Shown here: in pieces, positions 14,098-22,764 of the stretch | Layout: each line of letters starts with the position of its first letter | How positions within the stretch are numbered: the stretch's first letter is position 1 | NCBI GenBank assembly: GCA_009992615.1 | Contig: JAACVA010000085.1 | Span: forward strand, 1-22,957 | DNA length: 22,957 nt | Reading direction: 5' to 3' | DNA from: Rhodobacterales bacterium | GTDB taxonomy: Bacteria; Pseudomonadota; Alphaproteobacteria; Rhodobacterales; Rhodobacteraceae | Notes under the pieces: generated by a model | What the model saw: the letters and a program-made list of their open reading frames with translations, nothing else | Told to the model about the DNA's origin: nothing | Database searches by the model: none | Program-made: the position numbers and the translations under genes

Positions 14098-14604
14098 ATG
14101 CGGGTATTGGGAATTGATCCGGGGCTGCGCAGCCTGGGGTGGGGGGTGATTGATGTCGATGGTCCACGGCTGCGCCATGTGGCGAACGGTCAATGTACGT
14201 CACAGGGGGGCGATGAGCTGTCGGTGCGGCTGTTGGCGCTGTACGCACAGTTGACTGCGGTGGTGCGCCAGTATGCCCCTGATGCGGCCGCGGTGGAACA
14301 GACCTTTGTGAACAAGGATGGCGCGGCAACTTTGAAACTGGGCCAGGCGCGCGCCATTGCCCTGTTGGTGCCGGCCCAGGCGGGGCTGTCAGTGGGGGAG
14401 TATGCGCCGAATACGGTGAAGAAAACAGTTGTGGGTGTGGGCCACGCCGCCAAGGTGCAGGTCGATCACATGGTGCGGATGCAACTGCCCGGCGTGGTGA
14501 TTGCCGGCCCACATGCCGCCGATGCCCTGGCCATTGCGATTTGTCATGCCTTTCACGCCCAGACGGCGGGGCGACTGGCGCGCGCGGTGAGTGCGGCGCG
14601 ATGA
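14098..14604 (+). CDS. ruvC: Holliday junction endonuclease RuvC
   Basis: This 168-residue endonuclease resolves Holliday junctions after RuvAB branch migration. The RNase H-like active site is intact: Asp7 in GIDPG, Glu67 in AVEQTF, His139 and Asp142 in PHAADALAIA. The basic VNKDGAATLKLGQARA segment (about 71-86) is also typical. The start at 14098 is chosen because MRVLGIDPG is the family N-terminus and AGGACAGG lies just upstream; the longer open frame adds 43 residues of no family resemblance. The stop overlaps the ruvA start (ATGA), indicating translational coupling in a ruvCAB operon. Confidence 0.97.
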   Translation: MRVLGIDPGLRSLGWGVIDVDGPRLRHVANGQCTSQGGDELSVRLLALYAQLTAVVRQYAPDAAAVEQTFVNKDGAATLKLGQARAIALLVPAQAGLSVGEYAPNTVKKTVVGVGHAAKVQVDHMVRMQLPGVVIAGPHAADALAIAICHAFHAQTAGRLARAVSAAR

Positions 14605-15266
14605 TCGGTCGCATTGCCGGGCGGATTGATTATCGCGGCGCAGATCATGTGCTGATCGACGTGCGGGGGGTGGGCTATATCGTTTATGTCTCTGACCGCA
14701 CACTGATGACCCTGCCCCCTGTGGGTGAGGCGGCGGCGCTGTACACCGATCTGCTGGTGCGCGAGGATCTGTTGCAACTGTTCGGTTTTCCAACCCTGAT
14801 CGAGAAAGAGTGGCATCGTCTGCTGACCTCGGTGCAGGGCATCGGTGCCAAGGCGTCGATGGCGATTCTGGGCGCATTGGGCCCCGATGGGGTGGGCCGC
14901 GCGATTGCGCTGGGCGACTGGAACGCGGTGAAGGCGGCGCCGGGTGTCGGGCCAAAGCTGGCCCAGCGGGTGGTGATGGAACTGAAGGATAAAGCGCCCG
15001 CCGTCATGGCGATGGGTGCAAAGGCCAATGTGGCACCGGCGTTGGACGACGACGTGACCGAGGCACCGGTGGCCCGGCGCGCCGTTGCACCGGCACCCCA
15101 AACCAACAACGCCGCCCAGTCCGAGGCGCTGTCGGCGCTGACCAACCTTGGCTATGCTCCTGGCGAGGCGGCAGGCGCGGTGGCCGAGGCGGCGGGCACC
15201 GATCCTGCCGCCGCCACCCCCGCGCTGATCCGCGCTGCGCTGCGCCTTTTGGCCCCCAAGGGATAA
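14601..15266 (+). CDS. ruvA: Holliday junction branch-migration protein RuvA
   Basis: This 221-residue protein binds the four-way junction as a tetramer and loads the RuvB motor. Domain order: an N-terminal OB-fold (MIGRIAGRIDYRG to about residue 62), two helix-hairpin-helix motifs (VQGIGAKASMAIL and APGVGPKLAQRVV), an Ala/Pro-rich flexible linker (about 135-170), and a C-terminal RuvB-binding domain (SEALSALTNLGY). The linker is low in complexity, as is usual. The start overlaps the ruvC stop by 4 nt and ruvB follows after 6 nt. Confidence 0.96.
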   Translation: MIGRIAGRIDYRGADHVLIDVRGVGYIVYVSDRTLMTLPPVGEAAALYTDLLVREDLLQLFGFPTLIEKEWHRLLTSVQGIGAKASMAILGALGPDGVGRAIALGDWNAVKAAPGVGPKLAQRVVMELKDKAPAVMAMGAKANVAPALDDDVTEAPVARRAVAPAPQTNNAAQSEALSALTNLGYAPGEAAGAVAEAAGTDPAAATPALIRAALRLLAPKG

Positions 15267-15272
15267 CCGGCA

Positions 15273-16304
15273 ATGCAAACCCCAGATCCCGCCCTGCGCG
15301 CCGATCGCCTGCCCGAAGATTCCGACCGTGCGCTGCGGCCCCAGACACTGGACGATTTCACCGGCCAGGCCGAGGCCCGCGCCAATCTGCGCGTTTTTAT
15401 CGAAAGCGCCAAGATGCGCGGTCAGGCGATGGATCATGTGCTGTTTCACGGCCCCCCCGGTCTGGGCAAGACGACGCTGGCGCAGATCATGGCGCGCGAA
15501 CTGGGGGTGAATTTCCGGATGACCAGCGGCCCGGTTCTGGCCCGGCCCGGTGATCTGGCTGCGATCCTGACCAACCTCGAAGCGCGCGATGTGCTGTTCA
15601 TCGACGAGATTCACCGCCTGAACCCGGTGGTGGAAGAGGTGCTGTATCCCGCGCTTGAGGATTTCGAACTGGATCTGGTGATCGGTGAAGGCCCCGCCGC
15701 GCGCACCGTGCGGATCGAATTGCAGCCCTTCACCCTGGTCGGGGCCACCACGCGGCTGGGCCTGTTGACGACGCCGTTGCGCGACCGGTTTGGCATTCCG
15801 ATCCGGTTGCAATTCTACACTGTGGATGAGCTGCACCACATCGTGACGCGGGGCGCGCGCCTGTTGGGGATCCGTGCCGAGGCCGACGGTGCGCGCGAGA
15901 TTGCCCGCCGCGCCCGCGGCACACCGCGCATTGCCGGGCGGCTGTTGCGCCGGGTTGTCGATTTCGCCCTCGTCGAAGGCGATGGCACCCTGACCCGCGC
16001 CATTGCCGATTCGTCGCTGGGGCGGCTGGGGGTCGATCACATGGGGTTGGACGGGGCTGACCGGCGGTATCTGTCGCTGATCGCCGACAATTATCAGGGT
16101 GGGCCGGTGGGGGTGGAAACCCTGTCGGCGGCGCTGTCGGAATCCCGCGATGCGCTGGAAGAGGTGATCGAGCCGTTTTTGCTGCAACAGGGGCTGATCC
16201 AGCGCACGCCGCGCGGGCGGATGCTGGCGCAAAAGGCCTGGGCGCATCTGGGCCTGCCGATGCCGCGTGTGGCAGGGCAGGCCGATCTGTTTTCTGACGA
16301 CTAG
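15273..16304 (+). CDS. ruvB: Holliday junction ATP-dependent DNA helicase RuvB
   Basis: This 343-residue AAA+ motor drives branch migration with RuvA. Walker A GPPGLGKT is at about residues 60-67, Walker B FIDEIHR at about 109-115, the sensor-1 region is VGATTRLG, and the arginine finger/sensor region is RDRFGIPIRL. The C-terminal winged-helix domain begins near residue 260 and ends with the typical QRTPRGR motif. Full length and intact. The TAG stop is shared, within the palindromic CTAG, with the stop of the convergent uxuB-like gene, so there is no intergenic space for a separate terminator. Confidence 0.97.
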   Translation: MQTPDPALRADRLPEDSDRALRPQTLDDFTGQAEARANLRVFIESAKMRGQAMDHVLFHGPPGLGKTTLAQIMARELGVNFRMTSGPVLARPGDLAAILTNLEARDVLFIDEIHRLNPVVEEVLYPALEDFELDLVIGEGPAARTVRIELQPFTLVGATTRLGLLTTPLRDRFGIPIRLQFYTVDELHHIVTRGARLLGIRAEADGAREIARRARGTPRIAGRLLRRVVDFALVEGDGTLTRAIADSSLGRLGVDHMGLDGADRRYLSLIADNYQGGPVGVETLSAALSESRDALEEVIEPFLLQQGLIQRTPRGRMLAQKAWAHLGLPMPRVAGQADLFSDD

Positions 16305-17566
16305 ATTTTGTCGGCCAGGGCAGCGGGCAATCCTGCCACCGCCAGAACCGCCGCCACTGGATCACCGGCCAGGCTCGCCTCGGCCAGCGCGGCGGCCTTT
16401 GGATCGTCCAGCGGCCGCCCGGCGGCTGTTTCCGCGCGCACGAACGCCACCCAAGCGGCGATTGCGGCCGCGATGGCGGGGGCGGGCAGGCCCGCCGCCT
16501 GCCGGTCGGCCCATGTCGCGGCAAGGCGCTGGGGCAATTTCTGGCTGCCATCCATCGCGATCTGGCGCAGCTTGTGGTGCAGCGCGGGGTTGGCGAACCG
16601 TGCGATCAAAGCATTGGCATAGGCGGGCGCATCGGCGCGCACCGTGTCGGGCAGCGTCTCGGCCGCCTCGTCCATGATCGCGCGCGCACCGCTCAACAGC
16701 GCGGGGTCGGCGATGGCCTGATGCACAAAGTCATATCCGGCCAGCGTGCCGGCATAGGCAAGCCACGAATGGGCACCGTTCAGCAGCCGCAGTTTGCGCA
16801 ATTCGTAAGGCGCCACATCCTCGACCAAACGCGCGCCTGCGGTTTCCCACGCGGGGCGGGGCCCGACGAACCGGTCTTCGATCACCCAGTCGGTAAAGGC
16901 TTCGGTGGCCACGGGGGCGGCATCGGTGCGGCCCGTTGCCTGTGCCACTTCAGCGATCAGGGCGTCGGTTGTGGCGGGGGTGATCCGATCAACCATGGTG
17001 TCGGGACAGCTGACATGCCCAGCCAGCCAAGGCACCAGATCGGGCGCGGCCCGTTCGCAGAACCGGATCAGCGCGCGGTGCAGCGTTCCGCCATTGGCCG
17101 ACAGGTTGTCACAACTGATCAGGGTGATCGGCCCGGCCCCGGCATCGCGCCGCGCCGCCAACCCTTTGGCGAGAAACCCATAAATGGTTTGTATCCCGCC
17201 TTCAAGGTCGGCCTGCACAGCGGGGTGCGTCAGATCGAGGGCGCCATCATTGCCCAAGGCATAGCCTTTTTCGGTAATGGTGAATGTCACCACATGGGTG
17301 TCGGGGGCGGCAAGGCGCGCGAGGATCGTTGCGCCCTCTTCGGAGGCGACCAGAATCTCGTCGATACAGTCGATCCTGTGGTACTCCACCCCGCCCGCAT
17401 CCTTGACGGCCAGAGTATATTCAAAGCCTTGCGGCGACAACAAATCGCGTATCGCAGGGCTGCGCAGCGATACGCCGGAAATCGCCCAGCCGCCAGCGGC
17501 CCAAGTATACCACGCCTGATGGGCGCGATGGAAATTGCCGGTGCCAAAATGAACGATCCTTTGCAT
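16301..17566 (-). CDS. uxuB: D-mannonate oxidoreductase / fructuronate reductase (mannitol dehydrogenase family)
   Basis: This 421-residue NAD-dependent polyol dehydrogenase has an N-terminal nucleotide-binding motif HFGTGNFHRAHQAWY, the family signature around SCDNLSANG, and the catalytic-region motifs LRLLNGAHSWLAYAG and DGSQKLPQRL. The mannitol dehydrogenase superfamily is certain. Fructuronate reductase (UxuB) is inferred from its partner uxaC, whose product would be its substrate. Mannitol, arabinitol or altronate dehydrogenase are alternatives. The ATG at 17566 overlaps the uxaC TGA by one base (TGATG); a GTG codon directly before it (17569) is less likely given the position of GGGGAA. 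The stop overlaps ruvB at CTAG. Confidence 0.85.
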   Translation of the reverse strand: MQRIVHFGTGNFHRAHQAWYTWAAGGWAISGVSLRSPAIRDLLSPQGFEYTLAVKDAGGVEYHRIDCIDEILVASEEGATILARLAAPDTHVVTFTITEKGYALGNDGALDLTHPAVQADLEGGIQTIYGFLAKGLAARRDAGAGPITLISCDNLSANGGTLHRALIRFCERAAPDLVPWLAGHVSCPDTMVDRITPATTDALIAEVAQATGRTDAAPVATEAFTDWVIEDRFVGPRPAWETAGARLVEDVAPYELRKLRLLNGAHSWLAYAGTLAGYDFVHQAIADPALLSGARAIMDEAAETLPDTVRADAPAYANALIARFANPALHHKLRQIAMDGSQKLPQRLAATWADRQAAGLPAPAIAAAIAAWVAFVRAETAAGRPLDDPKAAALAEASLAGDPVAAVLAVAGLPAALADKI

Positions 17567-18933
17567 CACACGTTCCCCAGCCGATAGGCGCGCCGCACCA
17601 GCCCGGTGGACAATTCGCCTGCCACGCGGCGTGCATCATCCGCACCGAACACGCCCCTCTCCACCTGTTCGCCCAGGTGCAGCGCGACACCCTGTCGCCA
17701 CACATCATGGCGCGCCGGGATCGAACAGAAGGCGCGGGTATCGTCGTTGAACCCGGCCAGGTTCCAGTATCCGGCGGTTTCGACCACCCGGTCGAAATAT
17801 CGTGCGATGCCACGCGCACTGTCGTGAAACCACCAAGGCGGCCCGATCCGCAGGCAGGGCCAGTGCCCCGCCATCGGGGCCAGCTCGCGCGCATAGGTGG
17901 ATTCGTCCAGCGTGAACAGAATCATCTGGAACCCCGGCACATGGCCGACCTGATCCAGCAGCGGCCCCAGGCCGCGCACCCAATCGGTGGCCACCGGAAT
18001 GTCGGCGCCCATGTCGCGCCCATAGTGGCGCAGGATCGCGGCGTTGGTGTTGCGCCGTGATCCGGCGTGATATTGCATCACCAGCCCGTCATCACAGGCC
18101 ATGCGGGCGGATTCGACCAGCATATGCGCATTGAACAGTGCCGCCTCGTCCGCGGTGCAGCTGCCGGCCCTTGCCTTGGCGTACAAATCCTCCATCCGCT
18201 CGGGCACCCAGGCGGTGCGCACCACCTCTTGCGCATGGTCGGTTGCGGTGGCGCCCATCGCCTTGAAGGCGGCGCGCCTGTCCCGCAGGGCCAGCAGGAA
18301 GCTGTCGAAGCTGTCGATGTCGTGCATCTGGCCCAACGCACTGATCGCATCGGCAAACCGTTCGTCGGCTGGGTTGAACAGGCCATCGGGGCGGAACGTG
18401 GGAATCACCTTCCCCGCCCAACCCGAGGCGGCGATCGCGCGGTGATGGTCCAGCGGGTCGGTGGCGGCGTCGGTGGTGGCCAGAACCTCGATCCCGAAGG
18501 ATTGGAAAAGGGCGCGTGGGCGATAGGCAGGGTGCTTCAGCGCCGAATCGATCTGGTCGTACATCGCATCGGCCGTCGCCGGACCAAACGGCGTGTCCAG
18601 GCCAAAGGTTTCACGAAACATGAACGTCAGCCAAGCGTGCGACGGCGTGCCCAGAAACAGATGCCAATGGTCTGCGAACAGGCGCCAGATGGCACGGCTG
18701 TCGCGCTGGGCCGGGGCCAGCCCGATGCCCAGACGATCCAATCCGATGCCTTGGGAATAGAGCATCCGGAAAAGATAATGATCGGGAACCAGAATCAGGC
18801 TGGTCGGGTCGGGAAAGGGCGCGTCACTGGCGAACCACGCAGGATCACAGTGGCCGTGGGGCGAGATGATGGGATCGTTGCGGATCGCTTCGTACAGATC
18901 GCGCGCGACTGGGGGCAGGGCAAGATTGGGCAT
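17566..18933 (-). CDS. uxaC: glucuronate (uronate) isomerase
   Basis: This 455-residue enzyme of the amidohydrolase superfamily isomerises glucuronate to fructuronate and galacturonate to tagaturonate. The metal-binding HGH (about 26-28, in SPHGHCDPAWF) is present, followed by PDHYLFRMLYSQG. The RNTNAAILRHYGRDMG and SIPARHDVWRQ segments are typical of UxaC. The length is a little shorter than the ~470 residues of E. coli. The start at 18933 is chosen because GAAAGG lies upstream and the upstream extension does not resemble the family. It is coupled to the uxuB-like gene. No uxuA, kdgK or uronate regulator is in this window. Confidence 0.95.
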   Translation of the reverse strand: MPNLALPPVARDLYEAIRNDPIISPHGHCDPAWFASDAPFPDPTSLILVPDHYLFRMLYSQGIGLDRLGIGLAPAQRDSRAIWRLFADHWHLFLGTPSHAWLTFMFRETFGLDTPFGPATADAMYDQIDSALKHPAYRPRALFQSFGIEVLATTDAATDPLDHHRAIAASGWAGKVIPTFRPDGLFNPADERFADAISALGQMHDIDSFDSFLLALRDRRAAFKAMGATATDHAQEVVRTAWVPERMEDLYAKARAGSCTADEAALFNAHMLVESARMACDDGLVMQYHAGSRRNTNAAILRHYGRDMGADIPVATDWVRGLGPLLDQVGHVPGFQMILFTLDESTYARELAPMAGHWPCLRIGPPWWFHDSARGIARYFDRVVETAGYWNLAGFNDDTRAFCSIPARHDVWRQGVALHLGEQVERGVFGADDARRVAGELSTGLVRRAYRLGNV

Positions 18934-19057
18934 GGCGGGCCTTTCACAGCTTTTTTGCACCCTATCGCAGCGCGCGACAGGGGCAACAGGCTTTGCCACT
19001 CTTGCGCTTGGGGGCCGGGGCGGGTCAACTGCGCCGCGAACCGCAAGGAGAGTCGTC

Positions 19058-19981
19058 ATGGCCGATATCGTCACCGTCCGCGACCTGCGGAAATCCTATC
19101 CCGACGGGTTTCAGGCGCTGAACTCTGTCAACCTGTCGATCCGCGAGGGCGAGATACTGGCGCTCCTGGGGGCCAATGGGGCGGGCAAGACCACGCTAAT
19201 CTCGGCGATTTGTGGTATTGTCAACGCGACCAGCGGCACGATCACCGTGGGCGGGCATGATGTGATCACCGGCTATCGTGCCGCGCGGCGGCTGATCGGG
19301 TTGGTCCCACAGGAAATCAACCTTGAGCCGTTTGAAAAGGTGATCAATACGGTGCGCTTTTCGCGCGGGCTGTTCGGGTTTCAACGCAACGAGGCGCATA
19401 TCGAAAAGGTGCTGCGCGATCTGTCGCTGTGGGACAAGAAGAACAGCCGGATCAATGAATTGTCCGGCGGGATGAAACGCCGGGTGCTGATTGCCAAGGC
19501 GCTGAGCCACGAACCCAGGGTGCTGTTTCTGGATGAACCCAGCGCCGGGGTGGATGTTGAACTGCGCAAGGACATGTGGCGCGTCGTCGAACGGCTGCGC
19601 CAGGACGGTGTGACGATCATCCTGACCACCCATTACATCGAAGAGGCCGAGGCGATCGCTGACCGGATCGCCGTGATCGCCAAGGGTGAAATCCTGTTGG
19701 TCGAGGAAAAGGCCGCGCTGTTGCAGCGGTTGGGCAAGAAACAGATGGTGATCCATCTGCAAACCCCGGTGCGCGACATCCCGATGGAGCTGGAGCGTTA
19801 CAACCTCGACATCGGGCCGGATGGCAGCCTGATCTATTACTACGACACGCGGGGCAAGCGGACGGGCATCACCATGCTGTTGTCCGATCTGGCGGCGGCG
19901 GGGCTGACCCTGCGCGACGTGCAGACCCGGCAAAGCAGCCTGGAAGATATTTTTGTCGATCTGGTGCAAAAGGACGCATGA
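19058..19981 (+). CDS. ABC transporter ATP-binding protein, YadG-like
   Basis: This 307-residue ABC ATPase contains Walker A GANGAGKTT (about 38-46), the Q-loop Gln at about 85, the signature LSGGMKR (about 135-141), Walker B VLFLDEPSAGVD (about 155-166) and the H-loop His at about 192 (TTHYIEE). After the nucleotide-binding domain (about 1-225) comes a ~80-residue C-terminal extension typical of ABC-2 drug or export systems. It resembles E. coli YadG, whose substrate is unknown. The start is supported by AAGGAGAG upstream of the ATG at 19058. The permease gene overlaps its stop codon, so the two form one transporter. Divergent from uxaC. Confidence 0.92.
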   Translation: MADIVTVRDLRKSYPDGFQALNSVNLSIREGEILALLGANGAGKTTLISAICGIVNATSGTITVGGHDVITGYRAARRLIGLVPQEINLEPFEKVINTVRFSRGLFGFQRNEAHIEKVLRDLSLWDKKNSRINELSGGMKRRVLIAKALSHEPRVLFLDEPSAGVDVELRKDMWRVVERLRQDGVTIILTTHYIEEAEAIADRIAVIAKGEILLVEEKAALLQRLGKKQMVIHLQTPVRDIPMELERYNLDIGPDGSLIYYYDTRGKRTGITMLLSDLAAAGLTLRDVQTRQSSLEDIFVDLVQKDA

Positions 19982-20742
19982 TGAACCTGACCGCCATCCG
20001 CGCGATTTATGTCTTTGAAATGTCGCGCACCTTTCGCACGCTGGTGCAATCCGTGGTGTCGCCGGTGCTGTCCACCTCGCTGTATTTCGTGGTGTTCGGG
20101 GCCGCCATTGGCAGCCGTATCGAAACGGTCGAGGGTGTCAGTTATGGGGCGTTCATCGTACCAGGGCTGATCATGCTGTCGGTGCTGGTGCAATCGGTCA
20201 GCAATGCCAGTTTCGGCATCTATTTCCCGAAATTCATCGGCACGATCTATGAATTGTTGTCGGCGCCCGCGTCTTTTGTCGAAATCACCGCGGGTTATGT
20301 TCTGGCGGCGGCGACAAAATCGTTGATGATCGGGCTGGTCATCCTCGGCACGGCCTATGTCTTTGTCGACATCACCATCCTGCACCCGGTCTGGATGCTG
20401 ACATTTCTGGTGACGACATGCCTGTCGTTTTCGCTGTTGGGGTTCATCATCGGCATCTGGGCGGGCAATTTCGAACAGTTGCAACTGGTGCCGCTGCTGA
20501 TCGTGACCCCCTTGGTATTTCTGGGTGGGTCTTTCTATTCGATCACGATGTTGCCGCCGGTGTGGCAGACGATCACCCTGTTCAACCCGGTGGTCTATCT
20601 TGTTTCGGGGTTCCGCTGGTCGTTCTTCGGTACTTCGGATGTGTCCATCGGCTATTCCATCGGGGCGATTGCGCTGTTTACCATCGTTTGCCTGCTGATC
20701 ATCGGCTGGATCTTCAAGACCGGGTATCGGTTGCGCAAGTGA
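19981..20742 (+). CDS. ABC-2 type transporter permease, YadH-like
   Basis: This 253-residue inner-membrane permease has about six hydrophobic segments (about residues 22-42, 55-75, 107-130, 136-160, 166-190 and 220-243) and the ABC-2 family motif PLVFLGGSFYSI-MLP. It pairs with the YadG-like ATPase to form an exporter of unknown substrate. The second ATG, at 19981, sits 6 nt from AAGGA and is preferred over the ATG at 19978. Either choice overlaps the ATPase stop. A hairpin follows the stop at 20776-20794. Confidence 0.9.
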   Translation: MNLTAIRAIYVFEMSRTFRTLVQSVVSPVLSTSLYFVVFGAAIGSRIETVEGVSYGAFIVPGLIMLSVLVQSVSNASFGIYFPKFIGTIYELLSAPASFVEITAGYVLAAATKSLMIGLVILGTAYVFVDITILHPVWMLTFLVTTCLSFSLLGFIIGIWAGNFEQLQLVPLLIVTPLVFLGGSFYSITMLPPVWQTITLFNPVVYLVSGFRWSFFGTSDVSIGYSIGAIALFTIVCLLIIGWIFKTGYRLRK

Positions 20743-20775
20743 TCTGGCAGCGGTGTGCAGGGGCCACACTGCGCC

Positions 20776-20794
20776 GGCCACGGGGGCGGTGGCC
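20776..20794 (+). terminator. hairpin after the ABC permease gene
   Basis: GGCCAC (20776-20781) and GTGGCC (20789-20794) form a perfect 6-bp stem with a 7-nt loop, followed by TTGTTG. It lies 34 nt after the permease stop and 37 nt before the S49 peptidase start. The weak U-tract makes it a modest terminator at best. Confidence 0.4.
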
Positions 20795-20830
20795 TTGTTG
20801 CCGGGCCGACCACGCTCTACATCCTTCAGT

Positions 20831-21628
20831 ATGAAAAGATTTATCCCATTTTTGCCAAAACCGCCCAGCGTGTCGGTGATCCGCCTGCAAGGGGTGATTG
20901 CCACTGGCGCGCGGGGCGGGTTGAACGACGCGGGTCTTGCCGCGCTGATTGAAAAGGCGTTTTCGCGGGGCAAGCCAAAGGCGGTGGCGATTGTCCTCAA
21001 TTCGCCGGGCGGCAGCCCTGTGCAATCGTCGCTGATCGCGGCGCGCATCCGGCGGCTGTCCGTCGAAAAGAACGTGCCGGTCCACGCCTTTGTCGAGGAT
21101 GTGGCGGCCTCGGGCGGGTATTGGCTGGCCTGTGCGGCCGATCACATCTGGGCAGATGAAACATCCATCGTCGGCTCGATCGGGGTGATCTCGGCGGGGT
21201 TCGGCCTGGACGAATTCATCCAGCGCCATGGCATAACCCGCCGAGTGTACACCGCCGGCCAGTCCAAATCCATGTTGGACCCGTTCCAGGCGGAAAAGCC
21301 CGAGGATGTGACGCGCTTGAAACAGTTGCAGGAGCAGATCCACGCCGCCTTCATCGCCCATGTGAAAAACCGGCGGGCGGGCAAACTGCCCGAAGGGCGC
21401 GATCTGTTCACCGGTGAAATCTGGGTGGGCGCGGGCGCGCAAGAGGTGGGCCTGATCGACGGCACCGCCCATCTTGTGCCGAAAATGAAAGAGCTGTTTG
21501 GCAAGGACGTGCGGTTCAATGTGTTTGATCAGCGGCGTTCGGTTCTGGCGCGCTTTGGGCTCACGCTGGGTCAGGGCGCGGTGAACGCCCTGGAAGACCG
21601 TGCCGCATTTGCCCGGTTCGGATTGTGA
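20831..21628 (+). CDS. S49 family peptidase (SppA/SohB-like)
   Basis: This 265-residue serine peptidase has the ClpP/crotonase-like fold of the S49 family. Motifs are LNSPGGSP (about 57-63), the catalytic Ser94 in VAASGGYWLACAAD, GSIGVI (about 115-120) and Lys146 in QSKSMLDPF, consistent with the Ser-Lys dyad of SppA. It is the short, single-domain type; E. coli SppA is about twice as long. No N-terminal membrane anchor is visible, so it may be cytoplasmic or peripherally membrane-bound. The start at 20831 is the first Met of the recognisable domain; the frame is open from 20753 but the extra 26 residues look like read-through of non-coding DNA. Confidence 0.92.
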   Translation: MKRFIPFLPKPPSVSVIRLQGVIATGARGGLNDAGLAALIEKAFSRGKPKAVAIVLNSPGGSPVQSSLIAARIRRLSVEKNVPVHAFVEDVAASGGYWLACAADHIWADETSIVGSIGVISAGFGLDEFIQRHGITRRVYTAGQSKSMLDPFQAEKPEDVTRLKQLQEQIHAAFIAHVKNRRAGKLPEGRDLFTGEIWVGAGAQEVGLIDGTAHLVPKMKELFGKDVRFNVFDQRRSVLARFGLTLGQGAVNALEDRAAFARFGL

Positions 21629-21632
21629 TCGT

Positions 21633-21797
21633 ATGATCAAGGTCGTCAGCCTGTTTCTGATCGCCATTGTCGTGCTGGCCATGTTCGGGAAACTGCGGTT
21701 TCCGGGGCAAAAGCGGCTGTCGTCGATGAAATGCACCGATTGTGGGCGCTATCGCATCGGCAAGGCGCCGTGCAGCTGCGGCAAGAAAAGGGGCTGA
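21633..21797 (+). CDS. 54-residue membrane protein with four-cysteine ribbon, unknown function
   Basis: A short open frame with a single N-terminal hydrophobic helix (about residues 4-18, VVSLFLIAIVVLAMF) followed by a basic tail carrying Cys34, Cys37, Cys47 and Cys49 (C-x2-C-x9-C-x-C). The spacing suggests a zinc knuckle or ribbon, or a thiol-redox site. The basic linker (KLRFPGQKR) suggests a cytoplasmic C-terminus. It starts 4 nt after the S49 peptidase stop and ends 1 nt before the antiporter start, so it is tightly embedded in the operon. The small size and the clean coupling argue for a real gene. I do not recognise a named family. Confidence 0.75.
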   Translation: MIKVVSLFLIAIVVLAMFGKLRFPGQKRLSSMKCTDCGRYRIGKAPCSCGKKRG

Positions 21798-21798
21798 G

Positions 21799-22749
21799 AT
21801 GGCGTTCGCCTATGCCACGCTGGGCCTGGTGATTCTGCTGTTGGCAGGTGACTCGCTGGTGCGCGGTGCGGTCAACCTTTCGCTGCGGCTGGGCGTGCCG
21901 GCGCTGATCGTGTCGCTGACCATCGTCGCCTTCGGCACGTCGGCACCGGAACTTCTGATTTCGGTGCAGGCGATCCGTGGCGACCTGCCCGGAATCGCGC
22001 TGGGCAATGTCGTGGGCAGCAACACCGCCAACGTGCTGATGGTGCTGGGCCTGCCGGCGATCATTGCCGCGATGAACATGCAAACCTGCGACACCCGCAA
22101 GAGTTACACCATGATGCTTGGGGTCAGTGTTCTGTTCATTGCGCTGTGCTTTCTGGGTCCGCTCACATGGTGGCACGGATTGATCCTGTTGGCTGGGCTG
22201 GCGGTGATGCTGGGCGATCAGCTGCGCGAAACCCTGGCGCATCGGCAAAGCCGGAAAGAAGAGGAAAGCGAAGACGAGGGCATCGAAGGCGCAGATCCGT
22301 CGATGACCGGCTGGAAAATCGCGCTGTTTCTGGTGCTGGGTCTGATCGGCTTGCCGCTGGGCGCCGATCTGCTGATCGACGGGGCCAGCACACTGGCCCG
22401 GCGTTATGGTGTCAGTGAAACGGTGATCGGGCTGACCCTGGTGGCGGTGGGCACGTCTTTGCCAGAACTGGCAACCACGGTGATGGCGGCGTTGCGGCGA
22501 CAGGCCGACGTCGCCATGGGCAACGTGATCGGGTCGAACATGTTCAACCTGCTGGCGATCATCGGTATTGCGTCTTTGATCGGGCCAATCCCTGTGGACG
22601 ATCAGTTTCTGACATTCGATCTGTGGGTCATGCTGGCCGCCGCGCTGGTGCTGGCGCCCTTTGTGTTTCTGCGCTGGACGATGACACGGGCCTGGGGCCT
22701 GGGCTTGACTGCGCTTTACGGGCTCTACCTGTACGCCGTGGTTTCCTGA
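21799..22749 (+). CDS. calcium/sodium antiporter, YrbG-like (CaCA family)
   Basis: This 316-residue inner-membrane transporter has the two inverted alpha-repeats of the CaCA superfamily: GTSAPELLIS (about 46-55) with GNVVGSNTANVL (about 69-80), and GTSLPELATT (about 218-227) with GNVIGSNMFNLL (about 241-252). These contain the ion-coordinating Glu and Asn residues. About ten hydrophobic segments flank a central acidic loop (about 153-168, KEEESEDEGIEGAD), as in E. coli YrbG. Ion specificity (Ca2+/Na+ or Ca2+/H+) is inferred from the family. The start at 21799 follows AAAAGGGG and is separated by one base from the preceding stop. Confidence 0.93.
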   Translation: MAFAYATLGLVILLLAGDSLVRGAVNLSLRLGVPALIVSLTIVAFGTSAPELLISVQAIRGDLPGIALGNVVGSNTANVLMVLGLPAIIAAMNMQTCDTRKSYTMMLGVSVLFIALCFLGPLTWWHGLILLAGLAVMLGDQLRETLAHRQSRKEEESEDEGIEGADPSMTGWKIALFLVLGLIGLPLGADLLIDGASTLARRYGVSETVIGLTLVAVGTSLPELATTVMAALRRQADVAMGNVIGSNMFNLLAIIGIASLIGPIPVDDQFLTFDLWVMLAAALVLAPFVFLRWTMTRAWGLGLTALYGLYLYAVVS

Positions 22750-22764
22750 ACCAAGGATAATGCG

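Noticed and set aside
14553..16247. Minus-strand open frame of about 564 codons opposite ruvA and ruvB
   Set aside because: Its composition is typical of an antisense shadow and it overlaps two certain genes.
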